Shown: positions 18,901-29,400, numbered from the stretch's first letter. The stretch: DNA of 64,000 nucleotides from Herpetosiphonaceae bacterium (GCA_026003835.1 BPHZ01000001.1:8001-72000), one strand, 5' to 3'. Notes: generated from the sequence alone by a model not told the origin. Made by a program: numbers and translations.

Positions 18901-21900
18901 CTGGCGCCCCAGGTATCGAAGGTGAAGCCCTGCTCGACATCGCTCACCTTCGCCGGGCTGTTGGGATGCTCCTGGGTGAAGAGGGCTAGCTTGCCCGGCG
19001 TGCTGAGGGCTAGCGAGCCGAGATTATCGACAATATGGGCATCGGGCAGCTCCCAGAGCTGGACGTTCTTATCGCCGTTGCCGTTGTCCCAGCTGTAACT
19101 ATCGAGCCGCAGGTCGAGACAGCTGGTCGGCGTGCCGGCATAGTCGGGGCAGCTCTCGATATTGTCGGGCAGGCGCGGCATACCGGGCGGCTGGACGACG
19201 ATTTGAACATTCTTGGTGGCGCCGCCCAGCAGCGGCGGCTGGGTGATCTTGCCGCGCACGGCGTGGAACTGCACTGCGTCGGGCCCGGCGTTGTTTTTGA
19301 CGTAATTGACCTCATCGAGCAGGCCGGTCGCTGTGTTGCTGTTGGAGTCCAGCGCGCGCAGCTCCAGACTGACGATTGAGGTAAAGCCCAGGCTATCGTG
19401 CAGCGGCGTCTGGGTGGTCGCGATATCGAAGACATAGGTTTTCTCAACGTTTTGATCGGGATAGAGCGTCCAGGCAGGCGACCAGACGATGGCGCTGGGA
19501 TCCACGGCGGCGTCGATGGTGACCGTTGCATCGACAGCGCCGCTGCCGTAAGCTGTCATGGTCGAGGTGGCGATAGAGTCGGCGTTGAGCGTAAAGACGT
19601 CATCCCAGTATTTCTTGAAGGGCCGGATGTTACGGCGCGTTGTCTCCGTTGGGAGCAACTGTCCCTCCGAGCCGCTCATGCTGGTCACGCCCGTCGAGTC
19701 CGCTGGAGGCGGGAACAGCATTGTCGTGCCGTAGACAAAGGTGGGCCGGATCTTGCCGCGCGGGTCGCTTGACCCGTAGGGGTCGCCAGGCAGTCGATAG
19801 GCCAGCGCCACGCCACTGTCGGCTGTCGTTCGCAGGGTGGTTCCATCCCAGCAGACACTCCCCTGGCCGACGACGATCCAGCGTCCGTTGAAGGCTGACT
19901 CGATGATCGGCGTACCCTGGCCTTCGTTGGTGGTACACCAATTATTGGGATCGCTATCCGATGTAAAGCCGCCGGGGCTATAAACGTTCAGGCCCAGCGC
20001 CGACTTCGGCTGCCAGGGCGGATTGGGGGCGTTGTAGGGCAGCCGAACGGGCTGGCAGCCCCACTTGATGGTTGGGATGGCTCCCTGCGGGCAGATCAGC
20101 AGCGTTACCTCAAACTCATAGATGCCTGGGTAGTCCGGCCGTTCAGGATCAGGAAACGGCCGTCCCTGGTTGATCATAGCCATGCCCCAGGTGCCGCCGG
20201 CAGGCGCTCCCAGCACCTCAATGCTGCGCTGCGCCGCGCCGTCAGGGCCAAAGGCTGTATCAAGCTGCGCATTGCTCAACAGCGCGTCGGCTTTGTCTGC
20301 GCCGGCTGTCGGCGCGGCCAAGGCAAGCTCGATCGTCGGCGGCGCAGTGGTGAAGATACCAACATTATCGCCCTCAACCAGCGAGAACTCTCTCAGCTGC
20401 ACCAGCCGGCCGGAGTTCAAGTTTATCTGCACTGTCTGCGAGACACCGTACATATAGTTGATAGCGCTGGCCTGCTGATACTCGATCAGATAGTTGCGAT
20501 CTTCGTCGGTCGAAAAATCGTTCTTGTCCGATGCGGTGACGGCAGCGCCTAGATCGGCGCCGCTCAGACTGCTGTTGTGGCCGTCGATGAGTGCAAAGGC
20601 AGTCTCATCATACGACTGGGTCCCCGCATTGGTCAGCAAGGGCTGAATATCCTGTGGGTCGCCGTAGTCCAGCAGCTTCAGACCGACCTTGGCCGGTAGA
20701 GCCGGCTGCAGACGATGGTTGCCGCGTGCGGCCACTGCCCGCCAGGTGCCGCCGCCGTCCTGCAGATCGTACTGGTGGTCGGTTGTGCCTTTCTTGAAGA
20801 CATCTTTGAGATAGCTGGGTACGCCGGGCCGGTTGAGAATGGCTTGACCGGTGTTGAGATCCTGCGCCTCATACTCGATGCGCATACGCACGCCGCCGGA
20901 GGGAATCACAAAGCGTGTACAGGGTATGACATACGCGCTATTGTCGTCGATGAACGAGTTGTGTTGACAGTTGGTATTGACCTGTAGCAGAAACATTGGG
21001 CCGTCGAGCGGCCGCGGGCTCTGGGCATTCCACTGCTGTACATCGGCTGTTACATCCCAGGTCGTGACCTTTGTGTTACCGCCGGTTGCGGGCGGCGGCG
21101 CAACCAACGGCTTGGTGCCGCGCGAGATAGGCGTGCCGATTGTGCTATTCCAGTCGAAGCCGGTGGGCTTGGAGCGCAGCGAAAAGCCGTTGCAGTCGTC
21201 GGGGCACTGGCCCAACGCCGAGAGCGTGGCATTGAGCTGTACCCACTGCATCTCCCAATCCGGGTAGTCATCGGCGTCGTGCTCATAGGAGGGCATCCTG
21301 ACGCCGGACGGCTCGATGTCGATAAAGGCGCCGGTTACCGAGATCGGGGCGCTGGTCAGCATAAAGGGCAGGCTATTGAACTGGATATAGCCACGGTATG
21401 ATCCGGACCAGTTCCACGAACCGAGCACAAGGTGGTCAAAGCGAAAGTCGAGGTCGTTGGTGTCCGGGTTACCGGCACCGCCGGCGCCGACCCAGGCCAG
21501 GCCATCGGCGTAGCCGGTAGTCTTGAGCACCTCCATAGTGATGGTTGGGTCGATGGCCGCTGGGTATCGCCGGTTCGGATCCATCCACCAGCGCCAGGGC
21601 GTGCGAACGCCAATGATCCAGCTCTGCTCATCCTCGCCGGGCATGACCGAGTACTGGCCGGCGACGCTTGCGCCGCTCCGGTCTTGCTCAAAGGCCAGCA
21701 CCGGGTCGAAAATGAGATCGACCGCGCCGCTGCTATCGCGTATCTCAAGGCTACCGCTCGTCTGGAACGATCCGCTGCGCTGAAGCCCGTCGGCCCACAG
21801 GCTTGCGCCGGGCAACAGCCGTAGGGTAGCCCGCATCTCAAGGTAAAGCGGAGCGCCGCGCGCGCGCGGCGCCTCGGCCAGCACCAACAGATGCTCGAGC

Positions 21901-22577
21901 CGGCCGGGGTCGCTGATAATCTGCTCCGCAAGTTGCGGATCGCTCCAGCCGCCGCTGTAGTGCAGCACCCGTCCTCCTTCACGCTGCTCGGCAAAGAGCG
22001 GAGATTCGGGCAGGGCATTGGCTAGCCGCTGGAAGTTGCCGCCTATGTCTATCACGCCGAGCTCGGTGGCCTGCCAGGTCAGCAGCGTCGATCGTCCGGC
22101 AACCGAGAGCCAGGCGCTGCGCAGCCCCGCGCGACTGCGCAGGTCGCTGCGCTGGACGGTAAAGCCGCTGTCGTCGGGGAGGAACGTTGGGTCGATCACC
22201 TGCCAGCGGCCGAGCGCATCCTGGTAGTGCAGAGGGCGTCCGGCGACGATGGTTGTGTAGCGACCCTCGCCGGTCTGAAAGGTTGCGCTATCTGCCGTAC
22301 GCTGCTCGATAAGCTCTGGGAGGCCAGCCAGATCCGCCGGCAGATCCCGCCGGTCGACCGATTGCTGCTCCAGTATGGCCTTTGCCGGCGGTAGGAGTGG
22401 GTGCTGAAGCGCTGGGTTGCTGTCGCCGGCAGCGCTGTGTTGATCGGCGCCGGGCCTGGTTGAGGTCTGGATGAGCGCGAGATTGCCGCCGATCAGACTG
22501 ATCAGCATGATCAGCAGCATAAGCCGAACCAGACGTGTTGGAAGCGGTCGCATCGTGCGTTGAGGCGTGGCGATCAT
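15924..22577 (-). CDS. Giant secreted protein with DNRLRE-like, FN3, TSP3-like and BACON-like regions
   Basis: This is a 2217-residue exported protein. Residues about 8-35 are basic then hydrophobic (signal or anchor). Residues about 340-420 resemble a DNRLRE domain (YIQFNSLP). The middle is Trp/Asp-rich beta sheet of no recognised family. Two fibronectin type III domains lie near 1830-2010 (VTWQRDTTPDLAGYLVEYG; GLTPGQTYWVAISAV). Asp-rich calcium-binding thrombospondin type 3-like repeats follow near 2020-2080 (DSDSDGLPDQ, DPDKDGLSN, DSDGDGYYD), then a BACON-like beta domain near 2100-2200. It ends in MYLPLSSR, similar to the ending of the 1014-residue protein at 26485. AAGGAG at 7 nt supports ATG 22577. 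It is probably a cell-surface or matrix protein, with function unknown. It follows the DUF4242 gene by 41 nt. Confidence 0.87.
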   Translation of the reverse strand: MIATPQRTMRPLPTRLVRLMLLIMLISLIGGNLALIQTSTRPGADQHSAAGDSNPALQHPLLPPAKAILEQQSVDRRDLPADLAGLPELIEQRTADSATFQTGEGRYTTIVAGRPLHYQDALGRWQVIDPTFLPDDSGFTVQRSDLRSRAGLRSAWLSVAGRSTLLTWQATELGVIDIGGNFQRLANALPESPLFAEQREGGRVLHYSGGWSDPQLAEQIISDPGRLEHLLVLAEAPRARGAPLYLEMRATLRLLPGASLWADGLQRSGSFQTSGSLEIRDSSGAVDLIFDPVLAFEQDRSGASVAGQYSVMPGEDEQSWIIGVRTPWRWWMDPNRRYPAAIDPTITMEVLKTTGYADGLAWVGAGGAGNPDTNDLDFRFDHLVLGSWNWSGSYRGYIQFNSLPFMLTSAPISVTGAFIDIEPSGVRMPSYEHDADDYPDWEMQWVQLNATLSALGQCPDDCNGFSLRSKPTGFDWNSTIGTPISRGTKPLVAPPPATGGNTKVTTWDVTADVQQWNAQSPRPLDGPMFLLQVNTNCQHNSFIDDNSAYVIPCTRFVIPSGGVRMRIEYEAQDLNTGQAILNRPGVPSYLKDVFKKGTTDHQYDLQDGGGTWRAVAARGNHRLQPALPAKVGLKLLDYGDPQDIQPLLTNAGTQSYDETAFALIDGHNSSLSGADLGAAVTASDKNDFSTDEDRNYLIEYQQASAINYMYGVSQTVQINLNSGRLVQLREFSLVEGDNVGIFTTAPPTIELALAAPTAGADKADALLSNAQLDTAFGPDGAAQRSIEVLGAPAGGTWGMAMINQGRPFPDPERPDYPGIYEFEVTLLICPQGAIPTIKWGCQPVRLPYNAPNPPWQPKSALGLNVYSPGGFTSDSDPNNWCTTNEGQGTPIIESAFNGRWIVVGQGSVCWDGTTLRTTADSGVALAYRLPGDPYGSSDPRGKIRPTFVYGTTMLFPPPADSTGVTSMSGSEGQLLPTETTRRNIRPFKKYWDDVFTLNADSIATSTMTAYGSGAVDATVTIDAAVDPSAIVWSPAWTLYPDQNVEKTYVFDIATTQTPLHDSLGFTSIVSLELRALDSNSNTATGLLDEVNYVKNNAGPDAVQFHAVRGKITQPPLLGGATKNVQIVVQPPGMPRLPDNIESCPDYAGTPTSCLDLRLDSYSWDNGNGDKNVQLWELPDAHIVDNLGSLALSTPGKLALFTQEHPNSPAKVSDVEQGFTFDTWGASVSIKEEECYPGSGIVTVIKGTASIALPMLGDDGGGSTPPTEPPSVKMSFTLCQSKFYQASLELNIHPATIPAGSSGLGIYLIAGKVTVNPEFTQIELKLGFQTLDGETISDGLGVVTIDTRGKFSLDAKATIVAVLDAHLLLEIAWSPLDVLLQAEVKAFGGLITGALHMHGWIGQGWQNKYTWLPDNDDFHFTGSIKATLYIPEGYVADLGFMALPPFDFTISLKIAFGEFCTNDSCTTYDWGMSAVLSIAGYDVGLYVDSSGPEFILGTDDHVLIDQFGGGALADIQAPVDILAPPPQTPSQIVTPGQFQPFLNKTFDTPVDDWPVESAADLCDQSNPTIHICPFTVGPGVGRALFSAGWQNGDLQVTLIKPDNTEITPANASSHGVVISSTQTALLTQMIFAVTPVGAESSIMSGQWKLKLSNVEGPELLPGTHNNYRLLFASDPPAPALTWISPVDEVLIPDASGVVTLEWSVMRGSQPVTSDVKLELAYVSIDSKPISETDVFSGTLIASQLDANQGGNQGSYAWDTSSLASGEYAVVARLDDHFHGNGSVVAWASGTVLISDTVAPPVPVILNQIPQKDALVVTWQRDTTPDLAGYLVEYGIPPWHETPSQQIAWVRRVLPRGPSYINWLDIWWEGQERARLGGLLNGQSVTVCVRAYDASGNISDCQSFTFTLPEVTPTRVGAPVRFSAIMSATARTPTLNLLWESPGRNVTGYLIGYHAIGCLLPDIDDVADQGPSTIFIEGGNITSFQLTGLTPGQTYWVAISAVMSDGYVGPPAVETVMFMHPEDSDSDGLPDQWEALYLVSDPAADPDKDGLSNLQEFQRGTFPTKADSDGDGYYDNEENESAMQSCSPDHPAYHSGPKLVLGAKNKLIFSIASNQLKISPQSIKLFNFGGDTLNWSIEGDSWIVPSSSSGAGPAVIDISVDPRGLSPGRYRGMLTITSVPGASDLLNSSTALSETASIEVELEVLPAKLFKMYLPLSSR

Positions 22578-22618
22578 ATGTCTGCTCCTTGACCAGCTTG
22601 CCTGCCGAGCCGACCGGC

Positions 22619-22924
22619 TTACAGATCCGGTGAGCCTGGCAGAGTTTCTACGCTAAGCCGGGGAGGGTCGAGATCGAGGACCTCGACGATCCTGGTATAG
22701 GGAAGTCCGGCGGCGTCGTTGAGCTGTGCAACGAGATCTTCGTCGGCCGCCTCAAACAGGCATAGACAGCGCGACTCGCCCAGGACGAAGATGCTGCGGA
22801 TGTAGCGCACCGTGTATCCGGCGGCCGCCAGGCGCCGCCCCATCAGCTCTTCGGCATGCTGAAGAGCTACCAGCCCTTCGGGCGTCGTGCGAGGGAGATC
22901 CCGATCGACAAGAAACCATGGCAT
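22619..22924 (-). CDS. Small DUF4242-like protein
   Basis: This 101-residue protein has family text MPWFLVDRDLP at the start, a central VRYIRSIFVLGESRCLCLFE, and AADEDLVAQLNDAAGLPYTRI, which matches the ferredoxin-like DUF4242 group (a nickel-binding Streptomyces member has been described). The frame is open back to 23317, but the strong RBS gaggagggcgga directly before ATG 22924 and the conserved start show the real N-terminus. It lies 41 nt upstream of the giant secreted protein gene and may share a transcript with it. It is divergent from the NB-ARC regulator at 23115. Function is not known, and the nickel link is only by family resemblance. Confidence 0.8.
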   Translation of the reverse strand: MPWFLVDRDLPRTTPEGLVALQHAEELMGRRLAAAGYTVRYIRSIFVLGESRCLCLFEAADEDLVAQLNDAAGLPYTRIVEVLDLDPPRLSVETLPGSPDL

Positions 22925-23061
22925 TCCGCCCTCCTCGTGTGGCCTGCCGTGATTGCTCAGCCATGCGCAATCGCTCTGCTGCTGTGAATCAGCGTGTAAC
23001 TCTAGTACAGCACACACGTAACCCGAAAGTAAGATCACTGAGCGATACAAAACCGATACAG

Positions 23062-23070
23062 TGTTAAAAT
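23062..23070 (+). promoter_or_regulatory. Possible extended -10 box upstream of the NB-ARC regulator
   Basis: TGTTAAAAT gives a TGn-TAAAAT extended -10, 45 nt before ATG 23115. The -35 at 17-nt spacing is poor (gcgata). Confidence 0.35.
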
Positions 23071-23114
23071 AGGACCAGCATCTTGACCGTGCTGTTGTCC
23101 GCGATGGAGGAGAT

Positions 23115-25733
23115 ATGGCGCCAGAGTCTTCCTTCGGCCGCTGGCTGCGCTGGCGTCGACGCCTGCTTGACCTCACCCAGGAGGATCTGGCGCGGCAAGT
23201 CGGCTGCTCCGTTATCACCATTCGTAAGCTTGAGTCCGATGAGCGGCAGCCCTCACTCCAGATCGCTGAGCGTCTAGCGCTGTGTCTTGCCGGCGCTGCC
23301 GAGGATCGCGCCGCCATCGTGCGCTACGCCCGTGGCGGCGTGCCGCCGGAGCAAGCTGTCGTACCAGCGCACAGCTCCTCCCCTTCGCTTACCGGCAATC
23401 TGCCGGCACCGCTGACCCCACTGCTTGGGCGTAGCCAGGATGTCGCGGCGATCTCCAACCGCCTGCTGAGCCATGACCAGCGCTTGATTACGCTGATCGG
23501 CCCGCCCGGCATTGGCAAGACGCGCCTGGCGATCGCTGCCGCTCACGAGGTGCGCTGTGCTTTTGCCGGTGGCGCCTTTTTTGTCTCATTAGCGCCGCTG
23601 CGCGATCCTGCGCTGGTGGTGACCGCTGTTGCCCGGCTGATTGGCGCCAACGAGAGCGACTCGCAGCCGCCCGTTGAGCGGGTTAGCCTGCATCTGCGCA
23701 GCAAGCAGCTTTTGCTGGTGCTCGACAATATGGAGCAGGTCGTCGAGGCTGCGCCGGTGCTGTCCCAATGGCTGGAGGAGTGCCAGGGCCTGAAGATCCT
23801 GGTTACCAGCCGGGCGGCGCTGCGACTGCGTGGCGAACAGCGCTACCCGGTGCCGCCCTTGCTGCTGCCCAGTCTCGGTGGGCATCTGGCTGCCGGCGAT
23901 ATGCTGCGCTCTCCGGCGGTGTCGCTCTTTGTGGACCGGGCGCGGGCGGTCTGCCCGGATTTTGTGCTGAGCGACGACGATGTGCCGGTGCTGGCTGAGA
24001 TCTGCCACCGGCTCGACGGGCTGCCGCTGGCGATCGAACTGGTTGCCGCACGTGTCAATCTGTTCAGCCCGCAGGCGCTGCGTGCGCGTCTCGACCACCG
24101 TTTTGAGCTTGTCAGCGGGGGCGGTCGCGATCTTCCGCCGCGACAGCAGACGCTTTGGAATGCCATCGACTGGAGCTATCAGCTGCTGGACGAGCAGCAT
24201 CAGCGTTTGTTTGTTTGTCTTGGTCTTTTTGAAGGTGGCTGGACGATCCCTGCGGCAGCGGCGATCTTCCGCGCCGCTGTTCCAGAATCGTTTGATGTAA
24301 CTGAGGGGATTGCTGCGCTGATCGACCAGAGCCTGGTGGCGCAGCAGGGTGGGTGCTACGACGAGCCCCGCTTCACGATGCTTGAAACACTCCGCGAGTT
24401 CGCCGTGGAACGGCTGGCCGGCGAGCCGTACATGTCGGCGGTGTATGCAGCCTTTGCGCAATACTATGAGCACATGGTACAGACCGCGCAGCCTGAGCTG
24501 CACGGACCGTGCCAGGCACGCTGGTTACAGCGGCTAGAGCTTGAGCAGCCTAATCTACGGGCGGTGTTGAGTTGGGCTGTCGCTCACAATCAAGCGTTGG
24601 GTCTGCGTCTGGCCTCGCTGCTCATTCCTTTCTGGATCGCACGCGGCTCCATAAGCGAGGGACGGCGCTGGCTATCGATTCTTCTTGAGCAGCCAGGCTC
24701 TCTTGACAGCGATCCGATCTACGCCAGGGCGCTGTGCGGCGCTGGCCTGCTGGCGTTTCAGCAGGGTGATCTGACGCAAGCGCAAAGCTTTTCCGAGCGC
24801 AGCCTGGTGCTGTTTCGCCACTATGAGGATGCCAATGGAATCGCGTGGGCGTTGTCTAACCTGGGCAATATCGCACGCGAGCGCAACAGCTACGCGACTG
24901 CCAACGTCTTGCTGCAAGAGGCGCTGTCAATCTATCGCACATTGGGTGACGTCAGCGCGACAGCGCAGGTGTTGAAGGGATTGGGGCTAATCGCCAAAGA
25001 TCAGGGCGATTATGCGCTTGCCATCAGATTCCTCAACGAGTGCCTGGCGCTGCAAGAGGAGCTGGGAGATCGTCAGGGGATGGGCTGGTCGCTCTTTAAC
25101 CTGGGCGTGGTGGCATTTTGGCAAGCTGAGTATGAGCAGGCACAGGCTCTGCTGGAGCAAAGCAGATGCCTGCATCTCGAACAGGGCAATCAAATGGGCG
25201 TGGCCTATGCCCTGGAAAGCCTGGGCATGACCTTGCTCAGGCGAGGTGATCCATCTGCCGGTAAGCAGTTGCTTGACGAGAGCCTATCGCTTATGCGGGC
25301 GCTAGGTGATACGATTGGGATCGCCTTACTGCTTACCGATCTCGGCTGTGTGCTGCAGGCGCAGGGTGATAGCGAGGGCGCCGCCGCGCACTACCGCAAC
25401 GCGTTGACGCTAGCCTGGCAGATTGGCGATAAGCGGCGCATCGCTTTTTGCCTTGAGGGCGTAGCCGCAGCGCTCGGCAATAGTAATCCCCAAGCGGCAG
25501 CACGGCTGTGGGGCGCTGCTGAGGAGCTCCGAAAGATCATCGCCGCGCCGCTGCCGCCGTCCGAACTGCCAGACTATCAGCAATACCTGGCTGCCCTGCG
25601 ATCACAACTAAGCGAGGTGGAGTTCGCAGCATCTTGGGAGGCAGGCCGTGCGCAGCCGCTGGCGCAAATTGTCAGCGAAGAGTTGCAGGTACGTGCCACT
25701 TATCCATTGAACGAATGTGAGTCCTACCAGTAA
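23115..25733 (+). CDS. XRE-type HTH / NB-ARC ATPase / TPR regulator
   Basis: This 872-residue STAND-type regulator has an N-terminal XRE helix-turn-helix (about 8-62, LTQEDLARQVGCSVITIRKL). An NB-ARC ATPase follows (about 95-380) with Walker A IGPPGIGKTRLA near 130 and Walker B LLLVLDNMEQVV near 200, then a winged-helix segment with RFTMLETLREFAVERLA. TPR-like repeats run from about 540 to 810 (LSNLGNIARERNSYATANVL, FNLGVVAFWQAEYEQAQALL). Such proteins act as ligand-sensing switches that bind DNA when activated. GGAGGAGAT abuts ATG 23115. It is divergent from the DUF4242/secreted-protein genes and could regulate them, which is inference from position. The ligand is unknown. Confidence 0.92.
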   Translation: MAPESSFGRWLRWRRRLLDLTQEDLARQVGCSVITIRKLESDERQPSLQIAERLALCLAGAAEDRAAIVRYARGGVPPEQAVVPAHSSSPSLTGNLPAPLTPLLGRSQDVAAISNRLLSHDQRLITLIGPPGIGKTRLAIAAAHEVRCAFAGGAFFVSLAPLRDPALVVTAVARLIGANESDSQPPVERVSLHLRSKQLLLVLDNMEQVVEAAPVLSQWLEECQGLKILVTSRAALRLRGEQRYPVPPLLLPSLGGHLAAGDMLRSPAVSLFVDRARAVCPDFVLSDDDVPVLAEICHRLDGLPLAIELVAARVNLFSPQALRARLDHRFELVSGGGRDLPPRQQTLWNAIDWSYQLLDEQHQRLFVCLGLFEGGWTIPAAAAIFRAAVPESFDVTEGIAALIDQSLVAQQGGCYDEPRFTMLETLREFAVERLAGEPYMSAVYAAFAQYYEHMVQTAQPELHGPCQARWLQRLELEQPNLRAVLSWAVAHNQALGLRLASLLIPFWIARGSISEGRRWLSILLEQPGSLDSDPIYARALCGAGLLAFQQGDLTQAQSFSERSLVLFRHYEDANGIAWALSNLGNIARERNSYATANVLLQEALSIYRTLGDVSATAQVLKGLGLIAKDQGDYALAIRFLNECLALQEELGDRQGMGWSLFNLGVVAFWQAEYEQAQALLEQSRCLHLEQGNQMGVAYALESLGMTLLRRGDPSAGKQLLDESLSLMRALGDTIGIALLLTDLGCVLQAQGDSEGAAAHYRNALTLAWQIGDKRRIAFCLEGVAAALGNSNPQAAARLWGAAEELRKIIAAPLPPSELPDYQQYLAALRSQLSEVEFAASWEAGRAQPLAQIVSEELQVRATYPLNECESYQ

Positions 25734-26484
25734 TCATCTACAGTTATCAACAGCGCGCCCATCAGGTGATCGCTATCGGCCGCAGTGCCCTGACTGCCTG
25801 GCACCGCAGGCGCAGCCATCAGCCAGCCTCCCAACCCCGCAGCGAGGAGCAGATTCCAGGGCGTGGTTACACCCCAGAGCATCGCTGGAAAGCTCTTGCG
25901 CAGCGGGGCGGTAACTCCGGCGAACGCTCATCTTTACTGCCGCCTTCCACTGTTCCGCCTTTCCAGAAAGCTGTCCAGAGTGACTGTCCCTATACCCCAT
26001 TAGGGCCTCAAAACTGTAGGAAAAAGCTCCAAGCCCGGCATCTGAAATCGGCCAGGCCAGCGAAACCTCGGAGTCGAGGATGAGCAGCAGGGCACCGCTG
26101 ATACTATCACTCCAGAACATCCACGCGGCCCGTGTGGCAACCGGAGCAAGGCCCCGTATTTCTGTAATGCGCTCCACCCGTGGGGTGACCGTCTCCAGAT
26201 TAGACGCCAGCGGAAGGAATGATGGGCAGACCTCTCACTCCTCTCACTCCTCTCCTACCTGATTCCCTTAGCCACATCTAAGGAAAACGAGCGTTGTTGC
26301 CGTACGTGTGACGTGCTATGCTGAAATCCGGACGCCAGCGCTGTTCCAGGTAGAGCCCTACTGCCCGATCAATGTACCTCTGGGGGCAGGCGGCGGTTGG
26401 TTTGCCTGGCAGGATGAGGGGAATACGGAGGACAGCCCTGCACTCCCGGCCTGACGGCGTACTATGCTATCCAAGGAGGCAGCC
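25734..26484. other. Non-coding interval upstream of the TolB/FG-GAP gene
   Basis: About 750 bases without an acceptable gene. Frames of 105 codons (plus, 25766) and 134 codons (minus, 25773) have no RBS and no family text. A short direct repeat of ctctcactc lies at 26232-26255. A plausible promoter sits at 26294-26322. The long gap may hold regulatory sites for the secreted protein. Confidence 0.45.
26294..26322 (+). promoter_or_regulatory. Possible promoter for the TolB/FG-GAP gene
   Basis: TATGCT at 26317-26322 is preceded by TGC (extended -10), and TTGTTG at 26294-26299 sits at 17-nt spacing. It would give a leader of about 155 nt. Confidence 0.45.
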
Positions 26485-29400
26485 ATGCGACGCCCTCGAT
26501 CGAGGCTATTTCGACGCCCGGAGCAATTCCTGATCGCCCTCGCTATACTCATCGCTGGACTGCCACTCGCTCAGCCGGCTCCACGGCCCAGTGTAGCCTC
26601 CGGCAATTATCTGATCGTTTTTGCAGCCGCGCTCGACATCGATCTTCTGAGTATTGAGCGCGGTGGCATCTATATTATGCGCCCCGATGGCAGCGGCCTC
26701 CGGCAGCTTACGCGCTTCCAGACAATCAGCTACGACTATGAAGATCATGGGTTGAATCTTCCGGATGATCATCCAGCCTTTTCGCCCGATGGCAAGCGCA
26801 TTGTGTTTACATCAAACCGCGCCGATCCCAGCAACTGGGAAATTTATGTGATGGATGTCAACGGCAGCAATCCACAGCGCCTGACGAATAGCCCTGGCCT
26901 GGATACGGAGCCGGTCTTTTCCCCGGATGGAAGCCTGATTGTGTTTTGTTCCGAGCGCGGCGGCAACCTGGATATCTGGGTTATGAACGCCGACGGGACC
27001 GGGCTGCGCCAGCTGACAGCAACACCTGAAGAGGAGATCGAGCCAGCCTGGAGCCCCGACGGGACACAGATCGCATTTACACGGCTGCTTGGCAGCAACG
27101 AAAAAGATGTGTATATCATGAATGTTGATGGCAGCAATGTGCGTCGTCTGACCTCAGCGCCCGGCGAGGATCACGATGCGACCTTCTCCCCCGACGGTAC
27201 ACAGTTGGTGATTACCTCCGAGCGCGACGGTACCCCTCCTTTCGGCGATGTCTTCAAGATCCGGGTTTCGGATGGAGCCAGCCTTGGAAATCTGACCAGC
27301 GGGTTGGAATACGGCGGTGGCGATCCGGCCTGGTCGCCCGATGGTACGCAGGTGGCCTTTTTCCGCAGTCCGACCTCAGTGCTTGTCTCAACCCAGATGT
27401 GGGTTATGAACGCTGATGGGACCAACTATACCCTTCTGAAGGATGATGATCTTGGTCTGATCAATGTCCATCCGAACTGGGGTATTGCTGCTGATAACGA
27501 TGTTGACGGCCGGCCCGACTATCTGGAAAACGATAATACCTCGTTTACTCAGCGCGATCTCCCGAGCCCTAGCTCTGCGGGCGGCGACCAGGCAGGGGAT
27601 CAGCTTGGCGTGGCTGTTGCCAGCGCGGATCTGACTCACGATGGCCTTCCGGAGATGATTGTAGGTATTCCTGGTGAAGATGTAGACGGCCTGTCGAATG
27701 CCGGGCGTGTCGCCTATTTGCTTGGCTCGCCGCTCGGTCCCTGGTTTGTGCCGGCGATCGCGGCTGCCTTTCCGCTCAGCTTAGACGCTGAGCAGGCCGG
27801 AGGGACACTCCAGGCGAATGGGCGGATGGGGCAGACCTTAGCCAGCTGTGATTTCAATGGCGATGGCTTTACCGATATCGCCATTGGCGCTCCCGGCCAA
27901 AACCGCGTCTTCATCAGCACAGGTATCGACGCGGCCTGGCAGGCGCGCAGCGGGACTGGTCATTTCGGCGCAGCGCTGGCGGCTGGTGATTTCAATCGTG
28001 ATGGGAAGTGCGATCTGGCGATCGCTGCGCCGCAGGAGTTTCGTATAACCGTGACCGGCAGTGTTGCTGCTGGCGCCGTGCGTGTCTTTTTTGGAACCTC
28101 CAGCGGGCTGGCGACAGCGGCGGGTCAGGTCTTCGACCAGGGCAGTCTGCCGGTCGTCAGCGGCGCGGGATTGGAAGAGGCGGGCGATCTGTTCGGCGCG
28201 GCGCTGGCCGCCGGCGACTTCAACAGCGACGGAGCGTGGGATCTGGCCGTAGGCGTGCCGGGCGAGGACTGGGCCGGTAGTACCAGTATCAACGATGGGG
28301 GTCTGGTGTATGTTCTCCCAGGTAAAACAGGACTACCGCTCCAGCTTAGCCAGGCGATCGCCCGCGATGGACGGGATCTCCCCAGCCCCTATGCCGGACT
28401 CCAGGCTGGCGCGCGCTTTGGTGAGACCCTGGCTATCGGCGATTTCAACCAGGATACCCTCCGGGCGGATGAGCTGGTAGTCGGCATTCCACGCCAGAAT
28501 ATTGGCTCCATCGCGGACGCCGGTCTAGTCGCGGTCTTTAGCGGTAACGCGATCATTGGCGGCGGTCTGATCGCTGAAACTGCCACCGCTTTTACCTCGT
28601 CTGATGCCGGTGGAGGCGCCGCGTTATCCAGCAATCGCTTTGGCACGAGCCTGGCCGTCGGCGATTTCAGCGGCGACAGCATCAGCGATCTGGCTGTCTC
28701 CGCGCCCAATCAGGCGGTTGGTAGCGCCAGCCAGGCAGGTCAAGTTTACATCATCTTTGGAACGAAGGCAGGCGGCTCAACCTGCCAATTCTGCATTGAT
28801 ACCGGCGCTGCCTTTAGCGGCGGCGGCCTGGCGCCGGCTGCGGCACAACGGATCACCCAAGCGCATGTCGGCGCTGCGGTTGAGAGTGGTGATCGCTTTG
28901 GCGGCAGTCTCTTGCTGCCGAGCGGGAATACTTTAGCCGCCGGCGATCTTGACGGCGATGGCCAGGACGATCTGCTGATTGGTACACCGGAAGAGACGGT
29001 GAGCGGCCTGGATAACAGCGGGCTGATCAGTCTGCGCTATGGAGTTAAGGTTGGCACTGGTGAGCTTGAGCCGGCCTCAGGCGCGAGCCTGCCAGGACAG
29101 CCAGTGACCTTCACCCTAACCTGGGAGCATCCGGAGCGTTGGCGGGAGCTGGAGACGCTGCACTTGCGCGTGAGCGGGCCAAATGGTATCGTGTTCTGGG
29201 CGCGTTTCGACGAGGCCAGCACCACCTTCAGCCTGCTCGATCCACAGAGTGAGACGTTTGCTCTCAACGGCCAGCCAGGGGAGGCGACGCTGCTCGAAAT
29301 CCCCACAGCCTCGCTTGATCTGGCCGGAAGCACAGTGACCGGCAGCGGTCCCGCAGGCCGGGGAGTGACGCTCTCGTTCCGGGTGATCTTCAAAGAGCCG

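Noticed and set aside
25773..26177. 134-codon minus-strand ORF in the gap before the TolB/FG-GAP gene
   Set aside because: No RBS and no family resemblance; the opposite-strand frame over the same bases is equally open.
26231..26256. Short ctctcactc direct repeat
   Set aside because: Only two and a half copies of a 9-nt unit; no spacer pattern or cas gene, so not a CRISPR array and too short to interpret.
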